Counted from the stretch's first letter, positions 27,744 to 38,004 are shown. The stretch is DNA of 64,000 bases from Rickettsia hoogstraalii (GCF_000825685.1 NZ_CCXM01000001.1:1263828-1327827), one strand, 5' to 3'. Numbers and translations are program-made. Notes: generated by a model from the letters alone, not told the origin.

Positions 27744-28542
27744 ATGCTTATGGTTAATCATATAATTGACTTCATCTATACCGTTCCTAATATTGTTTTA
27801 TTCATCATAATAAATATTGTTTTGATGAGTTTTTGTGCGGGATTTATATTTAACAAAATACATTATTCCTAATAATTTTCAAAAAGAAGAGCTTGGAAGT
27901 CTTGGCGGGTTTTTATCAGGTGTAGTCGGTAGTATGTATGCGGTATCAACCGGTTTTGTATTAATTTATTTACTCGGTAATTTTAATAAAGCACAAGAAG
28001 GGGTGGCAGCAGAATCTATAGTGTTGATGAGGCTTGCAGATAGTGTAGGTTGGCTTCCTCATGAAATGAGACCTGCAATTTATCTAGATATTAAAAATTA
28101 TACCAAAGATGTAATGCAGCGTGAATGGCAATTAATGAAAGACGGCAAGAAAATCGGTCATGAAGCTCTTATTTTCCTCCAAGATATTAATAAGCGACTA
28201 CAAGCTTATAAAGCAAGCGAGCAAATGCAGCTATTTACTAAGCAGGAAATCATTGAGGAGATAAAAGAGCTTTATACCGTAAGGTATAACAGGATTAAAA
28301 TGTCCTATTTTTCCTTAAATATTCAATATTGGATAGTTGTATGTATAATGACCGCTATTAATTTAATTTTTGTCTGTATGCTTGGCACCAAGCTTTATCT
28401 ACATAAGATTTCGGTTGGTTTAGTTTGTATCACTTCATCATCAATGCTTTTTTTATTATTTATCCTTGATAAACCTTTCCGTGGTCCTTTTGCCGTTAAT
28501 CAATATGACCTTATTAAGGCTATACTTATATTGAGAGATTAA
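27744..28542 (+). pseudogene. DUF4239-like membrane protein, frameshifted near the 5' end
   Basis: ATG at 27744 (or 27750) starts MLMVNHIIDFIYTVPNIVLF, a transmembrane segment, and reads on as IVLMSFCAGFIFNK. The frame is lost in an A-run near 27852-27858 and the continuing protein (YIIPNNFQKEELGSLGGFLSG) is one frame over. The body resembles DUF4239/bestrophin-like proteins with C-terminal membrane spans (YWIVVCIMTAINLIFVCML, LVCITSSSMLFLLFIL). Deleting one A restores the frame. The 235-residue frame starting with GTG at 27835 lacks the first membrane span. Function unknown. Confidence 0.6.
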
Positions 28543-28547
28543 ATTAA

Positions 28548-28689
28548 GACTTCCTGCATAAGTCACTTCTAAAGGTAATTTGTACGTCGATCCGGTACTC
28601 GAATCCTCACGTACGCTTGTGTACGCTGCGGTTCTGCGTTCCGTGTCTCCTTCAAATTCCTCTTTATAAGATGACTTATGCAGGAAGTC
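28548..28689. repeat. Rickettsia palindromic element ending in mpg
   Basis: A perfect 17-bp inverted repeat, GACTTCCTGCATAAGTC and GACTTATGCAGGAAGTC, bounds a 142-bp element rich in CG steps (GTACGTCGATCCGG, CACGTACGCTTGTGTACG). The right arm contains the stop codon of mpg. The left edge is 5 bases past the DUF4239 pseudogene stop. Confidence 0.85.
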
Positions 28690-29209
28690 TAATGATATCA
28701 GTAACAACATAACGCCATAATTTATCCGTGCCTTTAGTAATACCTATACGAGCAGTAGTAGAGTAGGGTAGCTTTAAGCCGATATCGCCGACAAAAAATT
28801 CGTTATTATTGATAAGATCGCATTTATTATGAGAAATATTAATTCCAAGGTATTTGCATAATTTACCCGGACCGTTTAGATATAGATTTTCAGGTGAAAT
28901 AACATGTACGCCTCGAATTAAGGTCGCAGCCGGAAAGCCTTCAATGTCAGTTACGAAATTTAAACAATAATACATTCCGTAAATTAAATAGACATAGCTA
29001 AATCCGGCAGGACCAAACATTATATCTGTTCTTTTGGTACGCCCTCTTGCTGCATGGCAAGCAGGATCATCCTGTCCTATATAGCTTTCAGTTTCAGTAA
29101 TGATAGCTGTTTTACCCTGAAAATAAAGAGCTTTACCGATTAACTCAGTGCTTACTACATTAGTATCTCTTGCAAAAAATTCACGAGGTAATAGGATTAA
29201 TTTATTCAT
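28676..29209 (-). CDS. mpg: 3-methyladenine DNA glycosylase (AAG/Mpg family)
   Basis: This 177-residue protein carries the AAG signature: ELIGKALYF, the catalytic [19 protein letters not shown] and [21 protein letters not shown]. It excises alkylated bases in base-excision repair. The last residues (RLPA) and the stop come from the arm of a palindromic element, so the C-terminus may differ slightly from that of relatives; the fold should be complete. It overlaps the YciI-like gene start by 8 bases, suggesting one minus-strand transcript with yidD and the nuo genes. Confidence 0.92.
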   Translation of the reverse strand: MNKLILLPREFFARDTNVVSTELIGKALYFQGKTAIITETESYIGQDDPACHAARGRTKRTDIMFGPAGFSYVYLIYGMYYCLNFVTDIEGFPAATLIRGVHVISPENLYLNGPGKLCKYLGINISHNKCDLINNNEFFVGDIGLKLPYSTTARIGITKGTDKLWRYVVTDIIRLPA

Positions 29210-29504
29210 ATTTTTTTAAAAAGATATTTAAATTTTTGTGCCATTTTGTAGGAGTGAATTCAGTAATTTCATATTCTGCTACATCATTAATGTAAAAGGG
29301 ATCTTCTTTTAATATATCTTTAAGTTGACTTAGTTTTTCTATATTAGCTAAAATAATACCGCCAATTCTCGGGTGTATAGGACCTGATAAAATAAAATAT
29401 CCCTTATCATAATATTTATCTAAAAATTTTCTATGTTCTGTAATAAATTTTTCAATGGAAGAAAGGTCTAAGCCTAAGGTATATTTAAGATTTACAATAA
29501 ACAT
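29202..29504 (-). CDS. YciI-like protein
   Basis: This 100-residue protein has a ferredoxin-like YciI fold: MFIVNLKYT, then [22 protein letters not shown] with the conserved His, GGIILAN and the [13 protein letters not shown] segment. The biochemical role of YciI proteins is unsettled. It lies between yidD and mpg with tiny gaps or overlaps, so it is likely co-transcribed with them. Confidence 0.75.
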   Translation of the reverse strand: MFIVNLKYTLGLDLSSIEKFITEHRKFLDKYYDKGYFILSGPIHPRIGGIILANIEKLSQLKDILKEDPFYINDVAEYEITEFTPTKWHKNLNIFLKKYE

Positions 29505-29507
29505 AAT

Positions 29508-29756
29508 TTATATTTTCTTATTAAATGATTTGGAATTTTTTATAGAGAGTGGAACAGCATCATACCCACCATTACAAAACGGTTGGCATTTGATGATTCT
29601 TTTAAAGGTAAGCCACAAGCCTTTAAGTGTGCCGTGTGTTGTTATAGCTTCTTTAGCATATTCTGAACAAGTAGGATGAAAGCGGCAATTATTGCCAAGT
29701 AGCGGGGAAATGAAATATTGATAAAATCTAAGTAATAATAATAAGATTTTACTCAT
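29508..29756 (-). CDS. yidD: Membrane protein insertion efficiency factor YidD
   Basis: This 82-residue protein has the family signature [20 protein letters not shown] then CSEYAKEAI, with three conserved Cys. It helps YidC insert inner-membrane proteins. It overlaps the end of nuoE by 8 bases. Confidence 0.93.
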   Translation of the reverse strand: MSKILLLLLRFYQYFISPLLGNNCRFHPTCSEYAKEAITTHGTLKGLWLTFKRIIKCQPFCNGGYDAVPLSIKNSKSFNKKI

Positions 29757-30243
29757 TTTGAAGCTTGTCTATTAGTTTTTCCATTTTTTCTTGAGTTAGA
29801 TCTTCATAATAATCGTCATTGATTTGTACGACCGGAGCGTTAACGCATGCTCCTAAACATTCTATCTCGCTTAAAGTAAATTTTTGATCTTCAGTGGTTT
29901 CTTTGAGTTTTATACCTAATTTCTTTTCACAAATTTTCATGATATCATCACTACCGCGTAGCCAGCAAGGGGTAGTAGTACATACTTGAATATGATATTT
30001 ACCAACTCGCTTTAAGTTAAACATAGTATAAAAAGTTGCAACTTCATAAGCCTGCATATAAGGCATTTCTAGCATATTTGCGACATATTCGATAGCAGGC
30101 ACGGGTAGCCAACCGCCATTTTGACGTTGTGCTAAATCAAGCAGCGGTAATATAGCACTTCTTTTACCTTCCGGTGGATATTTTTTTATAATATCTTCTG
30201 CTAGATTTAAATTTTTCTTATCAAATGTAAAATTTGTACTCAT
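29749..30243 (-). CDS. nuoE: NADH dehydrogenase I subunit E
   Basis: This 164-residue thioredoxin-like subunit carries the [2Fe-2S] cluster N1a. The four ligands are seen in [10 protein letters not shown] and CLGACVNAP. The N-terminal helix bundle reads [18 protein letters not shown]. It works in the peripheral arm of complex I with NuoF, which is not in the window. A gap of 173 bases filled by a repeat separates it from nuoD. Confidence 0.96.
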   Translation of the reverse strand: MSTNFTFDKKNLNLAEDIIKKYPPEGKRSAILPLLDLAQRQNGGWLPVPAIEYVANMLEMPYMQAYEVATFYTMFNLKRVGKYHIQVCTTTPCWLRGSDDIMKICEKKLGIKLKETTEDQKFTLSEIECLGACVNAPVVQINDDYYEDLTQEKMEKLIDKLQNE

Positions 30244-30278
30244 ATATTTTTTGTGTTGTTTTTGTGTGGCTCGATTTC

Positions 30279-30416
30279 ATCGTCATTGCAAGAAGAATTA
30301 CGTAGTAATTCGACGAAGCAATCTCGGGCTAAAATCCTGAGATTGCCACGCTCCTTGCAGTCGCTCGCAATGACGGCTTAATGTACACGCGGGCAATGCC
30401 CCCTCGCAATGACGAA
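30279..30416. repeat. Family A palindrome between nuoE and nuoD
   Basis: CGTCATTGCAAGAAGAATTACG and CTCGCAATGACGG form the outer arms, with CTCGGGCTAAAATCCTGAG in the middle. A second half-arm (GGGCAATGCCCCCTCGCAATGACG) abuts the nuoD stop. It could weaken read-through within the nuo operon. Confidence 0.75.
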
Positions 30417-31592
30417 TCAACGATCAATCTCACCAAATACTATATCAAGCGTAGCTATAATAGTAATAACATCTGCCATTAAGTGACCTTTGGACATAAA
30501 ATCAAGGCCCTGTAGATGAGCAAAGCCGGGTGCTTTAATGCGACACCTGTAAGGTTTGTTACCTCCTTGCGAGTATAAATACACACCAAACTCGCCTTTA
30601 GGGGCTTCTACGGCCTTGTAAGTTTCACCAGCTGGAACATCATATCCTTCCGTATAAAGCTTAAAATGATGAATCATTGCTTCCATAGATTCTTTCATTT
30701 TGGCTCTTGTCGGCGGTGTTAATTTAGGATCATCGGTTTTAACTTCACCTTTGGGCATTTTTTCTATACATTGCTTGATTATCTTAACAGACTCGTACAT
30801 TTCAACCAGACGGACAAAATATCTGTCGTAACAATCACCGTTTTTGCCGATCGGTACTTTAAAATCCATCTCATCATATACGTCATAGGGGTTTGATTTA
30901 CGCAAATCCCAAGCTATACCCGAGCCTCTAAGCATCGGTCCTGAAAACCCCCAATCCATTGCCTCTTTTTGAGACACAATGCCGATATCTACTAAACGTT
31001 GTTTCCATAATCTATTTTCATTTAGTAGGCTTTCAATATCATGAAGTTTAGGAGGAAACTGCTCTATAAACTTATCTATATCCTCAAGTAAACCTTTGGG
31101 TAAATCTTCTGCAACTCCGCCCGGTCTAAAGTAGTTTGAATGCATACGAGAGCCGGAAACACGCTCGTAAAATTCCATGATCTTTTCTCGCTCTTCAAAA
31201 AGCCATAATAAAGGAGTAGTAGCACCGATATCTAAAGCTTGGCTGCCAATATTCAAAGTATGGTTCAAAATTCTTGTTAGTTCTGAGAATAGTACCCTGA
31301 TAAACTGAGCTCTTCGTGGGACTTCGCATTCTAATAACGACTCGACTGCCAAAGCAAACGCATGTTCTTGGCACATTGGCGAAACATAATCAAGGCGATC
31401 AAAATAAGGTATAGCCTGCAAATATGTTTTATGCTCAATAAGCTTTTCCGTACCACGATGCAGTAACCCAATATGAGGATCGGCGTTATTTACTACTTCC
31501 CCGTCCATCTCAAGAATTAACCTTAAAACTCCATGAGTTGCCGGATGCTGCGGACCAAGATTTAGAGTTATAGTTTTAGTGTTGTTAGTCAT
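30417..31592 (-). CDS. nuoD: NADH dehydrogenase I subunit D (49 kDa)
   Basis: This 391-residue protein is highly conserved from [15 protein letters not shown] through [13 protein letters not shown] and [11 protein letters not shown] to the C-terminal [13 protein letters not shown]. It forms the quinone-binding site with NuoB, and the quinone-site Tyr/His region is visible. It belongs to the nuoABCDE run on the minus strand. A repeat-filled gap separates it from nuoC. Confidence 0.98.
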   Translation of the reverse strand: MTNNTKTITLNLGPQHPATHGVLRLILEMDGEVVNNADPHIGLLHRGTEKLIEHKTYLQAIPYFDRLDYVSPMCQEHAFALAVESLLECEVPRRAQFIRVLFSELTRILNHTLNIGSQALDIGATTPLLWLFEEREKIMEFYERVSGSRMHSNYFRPGGVAEDLPKGLLEDIDKFIEQFPPKLHDIESLLNENRLWKQRLVDIGIVSQKEAMDWGFSGPMLRGSGIAWDLRKSNPYDVYDEMDFKVPIGKNGDCYDRYFVRLVEMYESVKIIKQCIEKMPKGEVKTDDPKLTPPTRAKMKESMEAMIHHFKLYTEGYDVPAGETYKAVEAPKGEFGVYLYSQGGNKPYRCRIKAPGFAHLQGLDFMSKGHLMADVITIIATLDIVFGEIDR

Positions 31593-31632
31593 AATGTTTT
31601 TTGTTGTTTATTTTTGGATTCCTGCACTTCTA

Positions 31633-31740
31633 TGTCATTCCCCTAGCTAAAAGCGGGAATCCAGTACTCTAAAGTTTTTTAAAAGCTCGATTTATCTCGC
31701 TTTACTCTGGATTCCCGCTTTCGCGGGAATGACATAAAAT
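31633..31740. repeat. Family C palindrome between nuoD and nuoC
   Basis: GTCATTCCCCTAGCTAAAAG with GCGGGAATCCAG pairs with CTGGATTCCCGCTTTCGCGG and GAATGACAT. The outer right side continues into ATCCACGCAGCCTATGG. It lies fully in the intergenic gap. Confidence 0.8.
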
Positions 31741-31776
31741 GATCCACGCAGCCTATGGCTGCTCGCAATGACGTTG

Positions 31777-32370
31777 TTACTTCCTTGCCTTCTCATCCCC
31801 TGGTAGTACATAACTCGGGCTATGCCAGTGAGAGCTAAAATCAAACTCACGATATTCTATGTCTAAATCGACCGGCTCATAAGCCACTTTCTTTAGTTTC
31901 TCATCATATTTAACCTGCGTATAACCGGTTAACGGGAAATCTTTACGTAATGGATGTCCCTCGAATTCGTAATCAGTTAGTATTCGTCTTTTATCGTCAT
32001 TGCCATCGAAATTTACCCCGTACATATCGTAAACTTCATGCTCATACCAACAAGCGGCACTAAATATATTCATTGCCGAAGGTATAGTTTCTTTTTCAGA
32101 TATATATACTTTTATTATAAGACGCTTATTTAATTTTAGGCTTAGTAAGTTGTAAACTACTTCAAATCTTTTATCTCTTTCAGGAAAATCAGCTCCAAAT
32201 AAATCAGTAAGTACGGTAAAACGTAATTCTTCCGATTCTTTTAAAGCTTTTAAAAACGGTAATAAAAAATTCGGCTCGATTTTATAAGCTAAGTAATCCT
32301 TAACTATAATAGGTGTTATTAAAATGCTAGATTTAGCTGCAAGTTTTTCAATGAGTTTGTCTAGCGTCAT
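31777..32370 (-). CDS. nuoC: NADH dehydrogenase I subunit C (30 kDa)
   Basis: The start is placed at the ATG at 32370 ([14 protein letters not shown]), not the in-frame Met 17 codons earlier, which lies deep inside nuoB. The overlap with nuoB is then 23 bases. The 197-residue protein has the signature [15 protein letters not shown] and the C-terminal [20 protein letters not shown]. It is a structural subunit of the peripheral arm, in contact with NuoB and NuoD. Confidence 0.95.
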   Translation of the reverse strand: MTLDKLIEKLAAKSSILITPIIVKDYLAYKIEPNFLLPFLKALKESEELRFTVLTDLFGADFPERDKRFEVVYNLLSLKLNKRLIIKVYISEKETIPSAMNIFSAACWYEHEVYDMYGVNFDGNDDKRRILTDYEFEGHPLRKDFPLTGYTQVKYDEKLKKVAYEPVDLDIEYREFDFSSHWHSPSYVLPGDEKARK

Positions 32371-32872
32371 ACTTAAAACCTGTAGTGCGTTTAATTTTTT
32401 TCTGTAACTGCATAAGTCCATAAATTAATGCTTCGGCGGTAGGAGGGCAGCCAGGGACATATACGTCAACCGGTACGATTCTATCACAGCCACGCACTAC
32501 CGAATAAGAGAAATGATAATAGCCGCCGCCATTAGCACAGCTACCCATTGAAAGCACCCATTTAGGCTCAGCCATCTGATCATATACTTTACGTAGAGCC
32601 GGTGCCATTTTGTTAGTAAGCGTTCCTGCAACTATCATAAGGTCGGACTGTCTTGGACTTGGTCTAAATAACATACCGAAGCGATCCATATCATATCTAC
32701 TTGCTGCTGCCTGCATCATCTCAACAGCACAACAAGCAAGCCCAAAAGTCATGGGCCATAAGGAATTAGCTCTCGCCCAGCCTATAACGTCGTCAACTTT
32801 AGTGAGTAAGAATCCTCTATTAGAAAGCTCATTATTTAATAATTCGTCTTCTTGATAAAAACTGTGTTTCAT
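32348..32872 (-). CDS. nuoB: NADH dehydrogenase I subunit B (PSST)
   Basis: This 174-residue subunit carries cluster N2. Ligands are in [19 protein letters not shown] and [13 protein letters not shown]. It couples electron transfer to ubiquinone at the interface with NuoD. Only 4 bases separate it from nuoA, and it overlaps nuoC. Confidence 0.98.
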   Translation of the reverse strand: MKHSFYQEDELLNNELSNRGFLLTKVDDVIGWARANSLWPMTFGLACCAVEMMQAAASRYDMDRFGMLFRPSPRQSDLMIVAGTLTNKMAPALRKVYDQMAEPKWVLSMGSCANGGGYYHFSYSVVRGCDRIVPVDVYVPGCPPTAEALIYGLMQLQKKIKRTTGFKYDARQTH

Positions 32873-32876
32873 ATAA

Positions 32877-33248
32877 TTACCAGTCTAAAGCTCCTTTCTT
32901 CCATTCATATATGAACCCGATAGTAAGTACGAATAAGAAAAATATCATTGAGAAAAAGCCTATTTTACCTATCATATTAAGGCTAATAGCCCAAGGCACT
33001 AAAAATGCGATTTCAAGGTCAAAGATAATAAATAAAATAGCAACTAAGTAAAAACGTATGTCAAATTTTGACCTTGCATCACTAAAAGGTTCAAAACCAC
33101 ACTCATAAGGCTCTAGCTTATCTTTATTATATTTCTTTGTCGATAATAGGTTAGGTAGAATCATTATTAAGCCGGAAACCAATACCGCAATACCGAAAAA
33201 TATAGCAATCGGTAGATATTCTTGTAAAAGCCCTGAGTTTTGTAGCAT
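32877..33248 (-). CDS. nuoA: NADH dehydrogenase I subunit A
   Basis: This 123-residue membrane subunit has three transmembrane helices ([57 protein letters not shown]). The conserved loop [20 protein letters not shown] includes the Cys near the quinone channel. It is the first gene of the nuo run. Confidence 0.97.
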   Translation of the reverse strand: MLQNSGLLQEYLPIAIFFGIAVLVSGLIMILPNLLSTKKYNKDKLEPYECGFEPFSDARSKFDIRFYLVAILFIIFDLEIAFLVPWAISLNMIGKIGFFSMIFFLFVLTIGFIYEWKKGALDW

Positions 33249-33263
33249 ATGTTTTTATTGTTT

Positions 33264-33470
33264 TTCGTCATTGCGAGGAGAGGTATCCGTGTGGATACCC
33301 AAATCGTCATTGCGAGGAGCGAAGCGACGCGACAATCCATTTAAATAATTAAAAAAATTCTGTAAATCAGAATTTTTTACTGGATTGCTTCGTCGAATTA
33401 CTACGTAATTCTTCTCGCAATGACGAAAAACCGATCCACGTGGGTAATGCCTGTTCGCAATGACGTAGAT
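33264..33470. repeat. Family A palindromes before nuoA
   Basis: CGTCATTGCGAGGAG pieces at 33266 and 33305 pair with CTTCTCGCAATGACG and the flank ATCCACGTGGGTAATGCC. The centre is the hairpin AAAAATTCTGTAAATCAGAATTTTT. The element lies between the nuoA start and the O-antigen ligase stop, so it covers the region expected to hold the nuo promoter. Confidence 0.78.
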
Positions 33471-33502
33471 TTCACTTACTTCTATATCTATACCAAATAG
33501 CA

Positions 33503-34714
33503 TCAATTATCAACGACAATATCAGGTTTAACTAGTAACTTTATTAAAACTAGTACCCAAATACCGCTTGATATCCACCATATTTGCCAAATATTATATG
33601 AAATCATGCCGATAATATAGTAATTTATAAAACATGCATAGGAAATTGCTTTGAAATTATTATTTTCGAGATTACTAATTTGTTTGAGATATTTATAAAC
33701 TAAGCATAAAAATAATATTAAACCTATTATACCGAGTTCAAGAGTAATTTGTAATATATTATTATGAGGGTGTAGCGGCAAAGGATGCCATTTTTCTCCG
33801 TTGTAATTGATCATTTTACTATTATTGACTTTGATATATTTAGAAGAAGCAAAGCCATAGCCTAAAATCGGTTTTAGGGTGATTTTATTTGCAACAAAAT
33901 GCCAAATAAATAAACGATGAGCAGCGGAAGGTTGTGTAGCTAAATATTTTTCAGATAAATCTCGTGGTTCTATTTGTGTAGCTATAACAGGAAATAGTAA
34001 CGAGCCGGTAATTAAACTTATTGCAATTAATTTGAAAAATATCGGTTTTATAAGTCTTGCTAAAATAAATATTACTCCGCCTATACTGAAGCCTAAAAAA
34101 CTTGCTAAACTATCGGAAATACTTAATAAATAAAGCACTAATATATATAGCATTAATGCGTGTCTTCTTTTACCGCTAGAGAGTAAAATTATAATCGCTA
34201 CCCAAGAAGTAATTGAAAGTAAAGCACAACCACGATCTAGCATATATAAGCCAAAACTAGCTTTGAATGTTCTTGTTAAAAAACCATGAGAAGAATATTC
34301 AATGAAGAATAATAATATTGCCGTGAGAATTCCGAGTATTAAAGCTTTTTTGAGCTGCAAGCGATTCCCGAAAGGAGCAGAATTACTAACTATAAATCCA
34401 AGAAATAAAAGTATGAAAACTTGAGTGAATTTAAATAAGTTCGTTAGTGAACAAGATATTAAACACCAGGCGGCGAATAATAATTCGATTTTTATCGTCA
34501 TTGCGAGGAAAAACTGTAAGTTTTGACGAAGCAATCTCAGGAGCCCTGCTTTATGAGATTGCCATGCTCCTTATAGTCGCTCGCAATGACGATTAATACC
34601 TCGCAGGAATAATATTAGCAAAAAAATTGTTACAGTAGCTGCAACCGATAAGCCCGCTACCATCCCAAGACTTGGAATTAGGAATATTAAAGTTGAAGTT
34701 AAATAATTTATCAT
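33503..34714 (-). pseudogene. O-antigen ligase/polymerase (WaaL/Wzy-like), split by a repeat element with a stop codon
   Basis: The N-terminus starts at ATG 34714 (MINYLTSTLIFLIPS, then a hydrophobic helix ending about LLILFLRG). A 96-bp palindromic element (34496-34591) then lies in the same frame. The protein resumes TIKIELLFAAWCLIS and continues with many transmembrane helices to the ligase-type loop LPLHPHNNILQITLELG. The two halves are in one frame, and a single TAA at 34573-34571 inside the element breaks it. The downstream part could start at an ATG in the element's edge (34501) but would lack the first helix. This family joins O-antigen to lipid A-core or polymerises it. Confidence 0.75.
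34496..34591. repeat. 96-bp family A element inside the O-antigen ligase frame
   Basis: Both ends are CGTCATTGCGAG / CTCGCAATGACG. Length is exactly 32 codons. The minus strand reads through except for one TAA where other copies have AAA or CAA after CTG. Close to the 96-bp copy at 35269-35364. Confidence 0.85.
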
Positions 34715-34719
34715 TTCAA

Positions 34720-35193
34720 TTAAAAACAATCTTTAGCAAAAATTTCGTAGATTGGGTGTTCAAACGTTGAAAGTGAAATGCTTGAAGAAATCATCCATCC
34801 TTGAAAGAGTAAATTAGGATCTTCGTCTATTTTATATTCCGTTATGGTCATCAGCAAATAATTATCTTGATTATACGGATCAAGGTTTTTTATACATTTG
34901 TGCAATTTGATTTTTATATTACCGAAATATTTCTCTTCCCCGACTTTAAAATTAATTTCTTCAGAAGTGGCAGTAATTTTATTTAGAGCAATAATTTTAC
35001 CGTTTGTATAGCTCTTAAACTCGGAACTATCATTAATGTTATCGTTTGAGTTTAAAACAGGATGATTTTCATCAAGAGGGATAAATACGTCATTTTCAGT
35101 ATCTTCAGTTGTAGTAACCGACTCTAAATTTTCTGCAAATATAGAAGAGTAAGTACATATGATCGTGATAAAAACAATTCGTAGTAACTTCAT
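34720..35193 (-). CDS. DUF2155-like exported protein
   Basis: This 157-residue protein has a signal peptide (LLRIVFITIICTYSSIFA) and a DUF2155-like C-terminal half: ITATSEEINFKVGEEKYFGN, then LFQGWMISSSISLSTFEHPIYEIFAKDC with two conserved Cys nearby (HKCIKN, KDCF). In alphaproteobacteria the family is periplasmic and of unknown function. Only 5 bases separate its stop from the O-antigen ligase start, so the two were probably co-transcribed. Confidence 0.75.
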   Translation of the reverse strand: MKLLRIVFITIICTYSSIFAENLESVTTTEDTENDVFIPLDENHPVLNSNDNINDSSEFKSYTNGKIIALNKITATSEEINFKVGEEKYFGNIKIKLHKCIKNLDPYNQDNYLLMTITEYKIDEDPNLLFQGWMISSSISLSTFEHPIYEIFAKDCF

Positions 35194-35268
35194 AAATAAA
35201 CATATTATTTTTCAAAATTATATACTATAGGGGATTAATGGCAATGATAATTTGTGATAAGGTTTTAA

Positions 35269-35364
35269 CGTCATTGCGAGCGACTGAAAGGAGCGTGGCA
35301 ATCTCATAAAGCAAGACTCCTGAGATTGCTTCGTCAAAATTTTCAATTTTTCCTCGCAATGACG
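35269..35364. repeat. 96-bp family A element, open in one frame
   Basis: CGTCATTGCGAGCGACTG ... CCTCGCAATGACG, nearly the same as the element in the O-antigen ligase. Here the equivalent frame is open through all 32 codons. It lies between the DUF2155 gene and the terminase pseudogene. Confidence 0.83.
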
Positions 35365-35377
35365 ATGTAGGTACAAA

Positions 35378-36778
35378 ATGCTCCACTCTAAAGAACTCTT
35401 AAATTCTATTTTACGGCAGGATTTTCATAGCTTTATCATTAAGGTATTTAATACTATTAATCCGGGAGCAGAGTATTACCCAAGTAAACATATAAGAATA
35501 ATTACCGATTATTTAAATGCCGTGCAAAGCGGTGATATTAATCGTTTAATAATCAATATACCGCCAAGGAGCTTAAAATCTATTTGTGTTAGTGTTGCTT
35601 GGCCTGCTTATCTACTTGGGGTTAAACCTACCAAAAGGATTATGATTGCTAGCTATTCTCAAATACTTAGCATTAAACACTCACTAGATTGTCGGTTTAT
35701 TTTAAATTCCGATTGGTATAAGGAACTTTTCCCGAATACTATCCTTAGTAAAACCCATAATCAAAAAAGTAAATTTTTAACGACAGCTAACGGCTTTAGA
35801 TTTGCAACATCGGTTGGAGGATCGGCAACAGGTGAGGGCGGTGATATCTTAATTATCGATGATCCTCATAATCCTACGCAAATTCATTCTTATAAAATAC
35901 GTAAGAAAGTTTATAGATTGGTTTGAGCAAACTTTTGTTAGCAGACTAAATAATCATAATAAGGGAGCGATAGTTCTAGTTATGCAGCGTCTTCATAGTG
36001 ATGATTTATCCAGTTATCTACTTAATAGTAGTAATTCATGGCATCATTTGAAAATTCCAGCTATTAGCATTCAAGATTACTCCTTTAAATTAATGAATAA
36101 AGAATATCAATACCTTAGCGGTGAGATTTTAGATAGCTATAAAGAACCTCCTGATTGCTTAGCAAAGTTAGAGCAGGAAATAGGTAGCTATAATTATAAT
36201 GCTCAATATTTACAAGAACCTATAGCTAGGGGGGCATCTTTGCTTAATATGGAGGATATTAGCTTTTATGAAACTCTATCTGAGAAGTTTGATTATTTTG
36301 TGCAAAGCTGGGATACGGCAATTAAAATTTCTGAAAATTCCGATTATAGTGTTTGTACTATATGGGGATTCTTGAGCAGAAATATTATCTAGTATCATTA
36401 GTACGGAAAAAAATTAATTATCCTGAGCTTAAAAATATAACGGAAAAATTGGCTAGAGAATATCAGCCAAAATTTATATTAATCGAGGATAAAGCAAGCG
36501 GTCAACAATTAATTCAAGATATAGGGTTTTTAGGCGATAATATTAGAGTGATTGGGATTAAGCCAAGGCTCGATAAAGTTACAAGATTCGCCTCGGTAGT
36601 TCTTTTATTTCAATCAGCTAGTGTTTTAATACCCAAACAATCAAGCATAATTTTAAAGGAATTACTGAATTTTCCCCATATTAAAAATGACGATATAGTG
36701 GATTCCGTTAGCCAGTTCCTGAATTTTATGAAGGATAAATCGTTTAAATATCCTGCACGGATTAGGAGTTTAGTATAA
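35378..36778 (+). pseudogene. Phage-type terminase large subunit, broken by two frameshifts
   Basis: Three overlapping frames together make one terminase. Part 1 (35378 to about 35890) has the altered Walker A PPRSLKS and Walker B ILIIDDPHN. Part 2 (to about 36375) continues with FEQTFVSRLNNHNKGAIVLV and WDTAIKISENSDYSV, the first Asp of the nuclease domain. Part 3 (to 36778) has EDKASGQQLIQ and DIVDSVSQFLNF. Shifts lie near 35885 and 36365. In phages this ATPase-nuclease packages DNA. No other phage gene is nearby, so it is an isolated relic. Confidence 0.78.
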
Positions 36779-36828
36779 AAATAGTTGCTTTTTGTATGGA
36801 TGTTGGTAGTATTACCGTGTTTTGAAAA

Positions 36829-36927
36829 CGTCATTGCGAGCGACCATAGGGAGCGTGGCAATCTTATGAAATAATAACAAACTCCTGAGATTGCCACGTC
36901 GAGGCTTTGCCTCTCCTCGCAATGACG
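36829..36927. repeat. Family A palindrome before tRNA-Cys
   Basis: CGTCATTGCGAGCGACC and CTCCTCGCAATGACG are the outer arms, with inner arms GTGGCAATCT and GAGATTGCCACG. It ends 7 bases before the tRNA. Confidence 0.82.
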
Positions 36928-36934
36928 ATACCTA

Positions 36935-37009
36935 GGCTGGGTAGCAAAGTGGTAATGCCGTGGACTGCAAATCCTCTATTCGTCGGTTCGATTCCGACCC
37001 TGGCCTCCA
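36935..37009 (+). tRNA. tRNA-Cys (anticodon GCA)
   Basis: The 75-base cloverleaf has acceptor GGCTGGG/CCTGGCC with two G-U pairs, D-arm GCAAAGTGGTAATGC and anticodon stem GGA-CTGCAAA-TCC with anticodon GCA. The T-arm is GTCGG-TTCGATT-CCGAC, and CCA is encoded at 37007-37009. Confidence 0.95.
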
Positions 37010-37030
37010 TTATAGAAATTAAAAAATCTT

Positions 37031-37951
37031 ATGGAATTTATTTCGCAATTCCTAGAAATGCTCTTAGCCGAGCGAGCATTATCAAAAAATTCTATACTTA
37101 GCTATAAGCGTGACCTATTCGATTTTCAAAACTATCTTGCTAAACAAAGATTATCCGAATTAAATATTACCACAGAAAATATTAGAGATTGGATTGAGTA
37201 TCTAGCAAGTAATGATTTACAAGCACGCTCAATCAACAGAAAAATCTCAACTATAAAAAGCTATTATGAGTTTTTAATTAGCGAAAATCATACTGCCTTT
37301 AATCCGGTTCTTAACGTAGATTTACCGAAATACCAAAATAAACTTCCTGAAATATTGTCTATAGATCAAATTAAATCGCTACTTGAATATTGCTCGCAAG
37401 ATAATTCTCCTGAAGGTATACGGCTTAATGCTATGATTCATTTGCTTTATGCTAGCGGTCTTAGAGTCTCAGAACTTGTTAGTCTTAAGCTTACTGATAT
37501 TCTGACTAATAAAACTTCTAAAGGAGAAGTAAGAAAAATATTTTCGGTGCTTGGTAAAGGTAATAAGGAAAGAGTCATAGTAATAAATGAACAGGCAGTT
37601 ATCTCTATTGCTAAATATCTTGCAATTAGAGATATTTTTGTGAATAAAGCTAAACCAAAAAATCTAATTTATTTATTTCCCTCATCAGCTTTAGCAGGTT
37701 ATATGACTAGGCAAAATTTTGCAATTCTGTTAAAATCTGCTGCTCTTTATGCCAATCTTAACCCTGAACATATTTCTCCTCATATATTACGCCACAGCTT
37801 TGCAAGTCATTTACTTGAGGGCGGAGCAGACTTAAGAGTAATTCAAGAGCTACTCGGTCATGCTGATATATCAACTACCCAAATATATACTCATCTTCAA
37901 GCTAATCATCTAAAAAAAGCATTATTGCATCACCCTCTTAACAAAAATTAA
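37031..37951 (+). CDS. xerD: Tyrosine recombinase XerD
   Basis: This 306-residue protein has an N-terminal SAM-like domain ([20 protein letters not shown]) and a C-terminal catalytic domain. Active-site residues are in [11 protein letters not shown] (Arg), GKGNKERVI (Lys region), [12 protein letters not shown] (His-x2-Arg) and [14 protein letters not shown] (His and the Tyr nucleophile). It should resolve chromosome dimers at dif with XerC. The overall sequence fits XerD better than XerC. It starts 21 bases after tRNA-Cys. Confidence 0.92.
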   Translation: MEFISQFLEMLLAERALSKNSILSYKRDLFDFQNYLAKQRLSELNITTENIRDWIEYLASNDLQARSINRKISTIKSYYEFLISENHTAFNPVLNVDLPKYQNKLPEILSIDQIKSLLEYCSQDNSPEGIRLNAMIHLLYASGLRVSELVSLKLTDILTNKTSKGEVRKIFSVLGKGNKERVIVINEQAVISIAKYLAIRDIFVNKAKPKNLIYLFPSSALAGYMTRQNFAILLKSAALYANLNPEHISPHILRHSFASHLLEGGADLRVIQELLGHADISTTQIYTHLQANHLKKALLHHPLNKN

Positions 37952-37976
37952 TTTACCTTAATCTTTTATAAAGTAC

Positions 37977-38004
37977 TTGTTAATATTTTTTAACTAAATA
38001 TAAT
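37977..38004 (+). promoter_or_regulatory. Sigma-70 promoter of the 38032 gene
   Basis: TTGTTA (37977-37982), a 16-base spacer, then TATAAT (37999-38004), 27 bases before the ATG at 38032. An AAGGGA ribosome site precedes that ATG. Confidence 0.65.

Noticed and set aside
33255..33506. An 83-residue minus-strand frame next to nuoA
   Set aside because: It is mostly family A repeat sequence (FRHCEKNYVVIRRSN) and lacks a ribosome site.
35378..36778. A prophage
   Set aside because: Only one broken terminase gene is present. No portal, capsid, tail, lysis or regulator genes lie within 20 kb, and no attachment repeats of the tRNA-Cys end were found.
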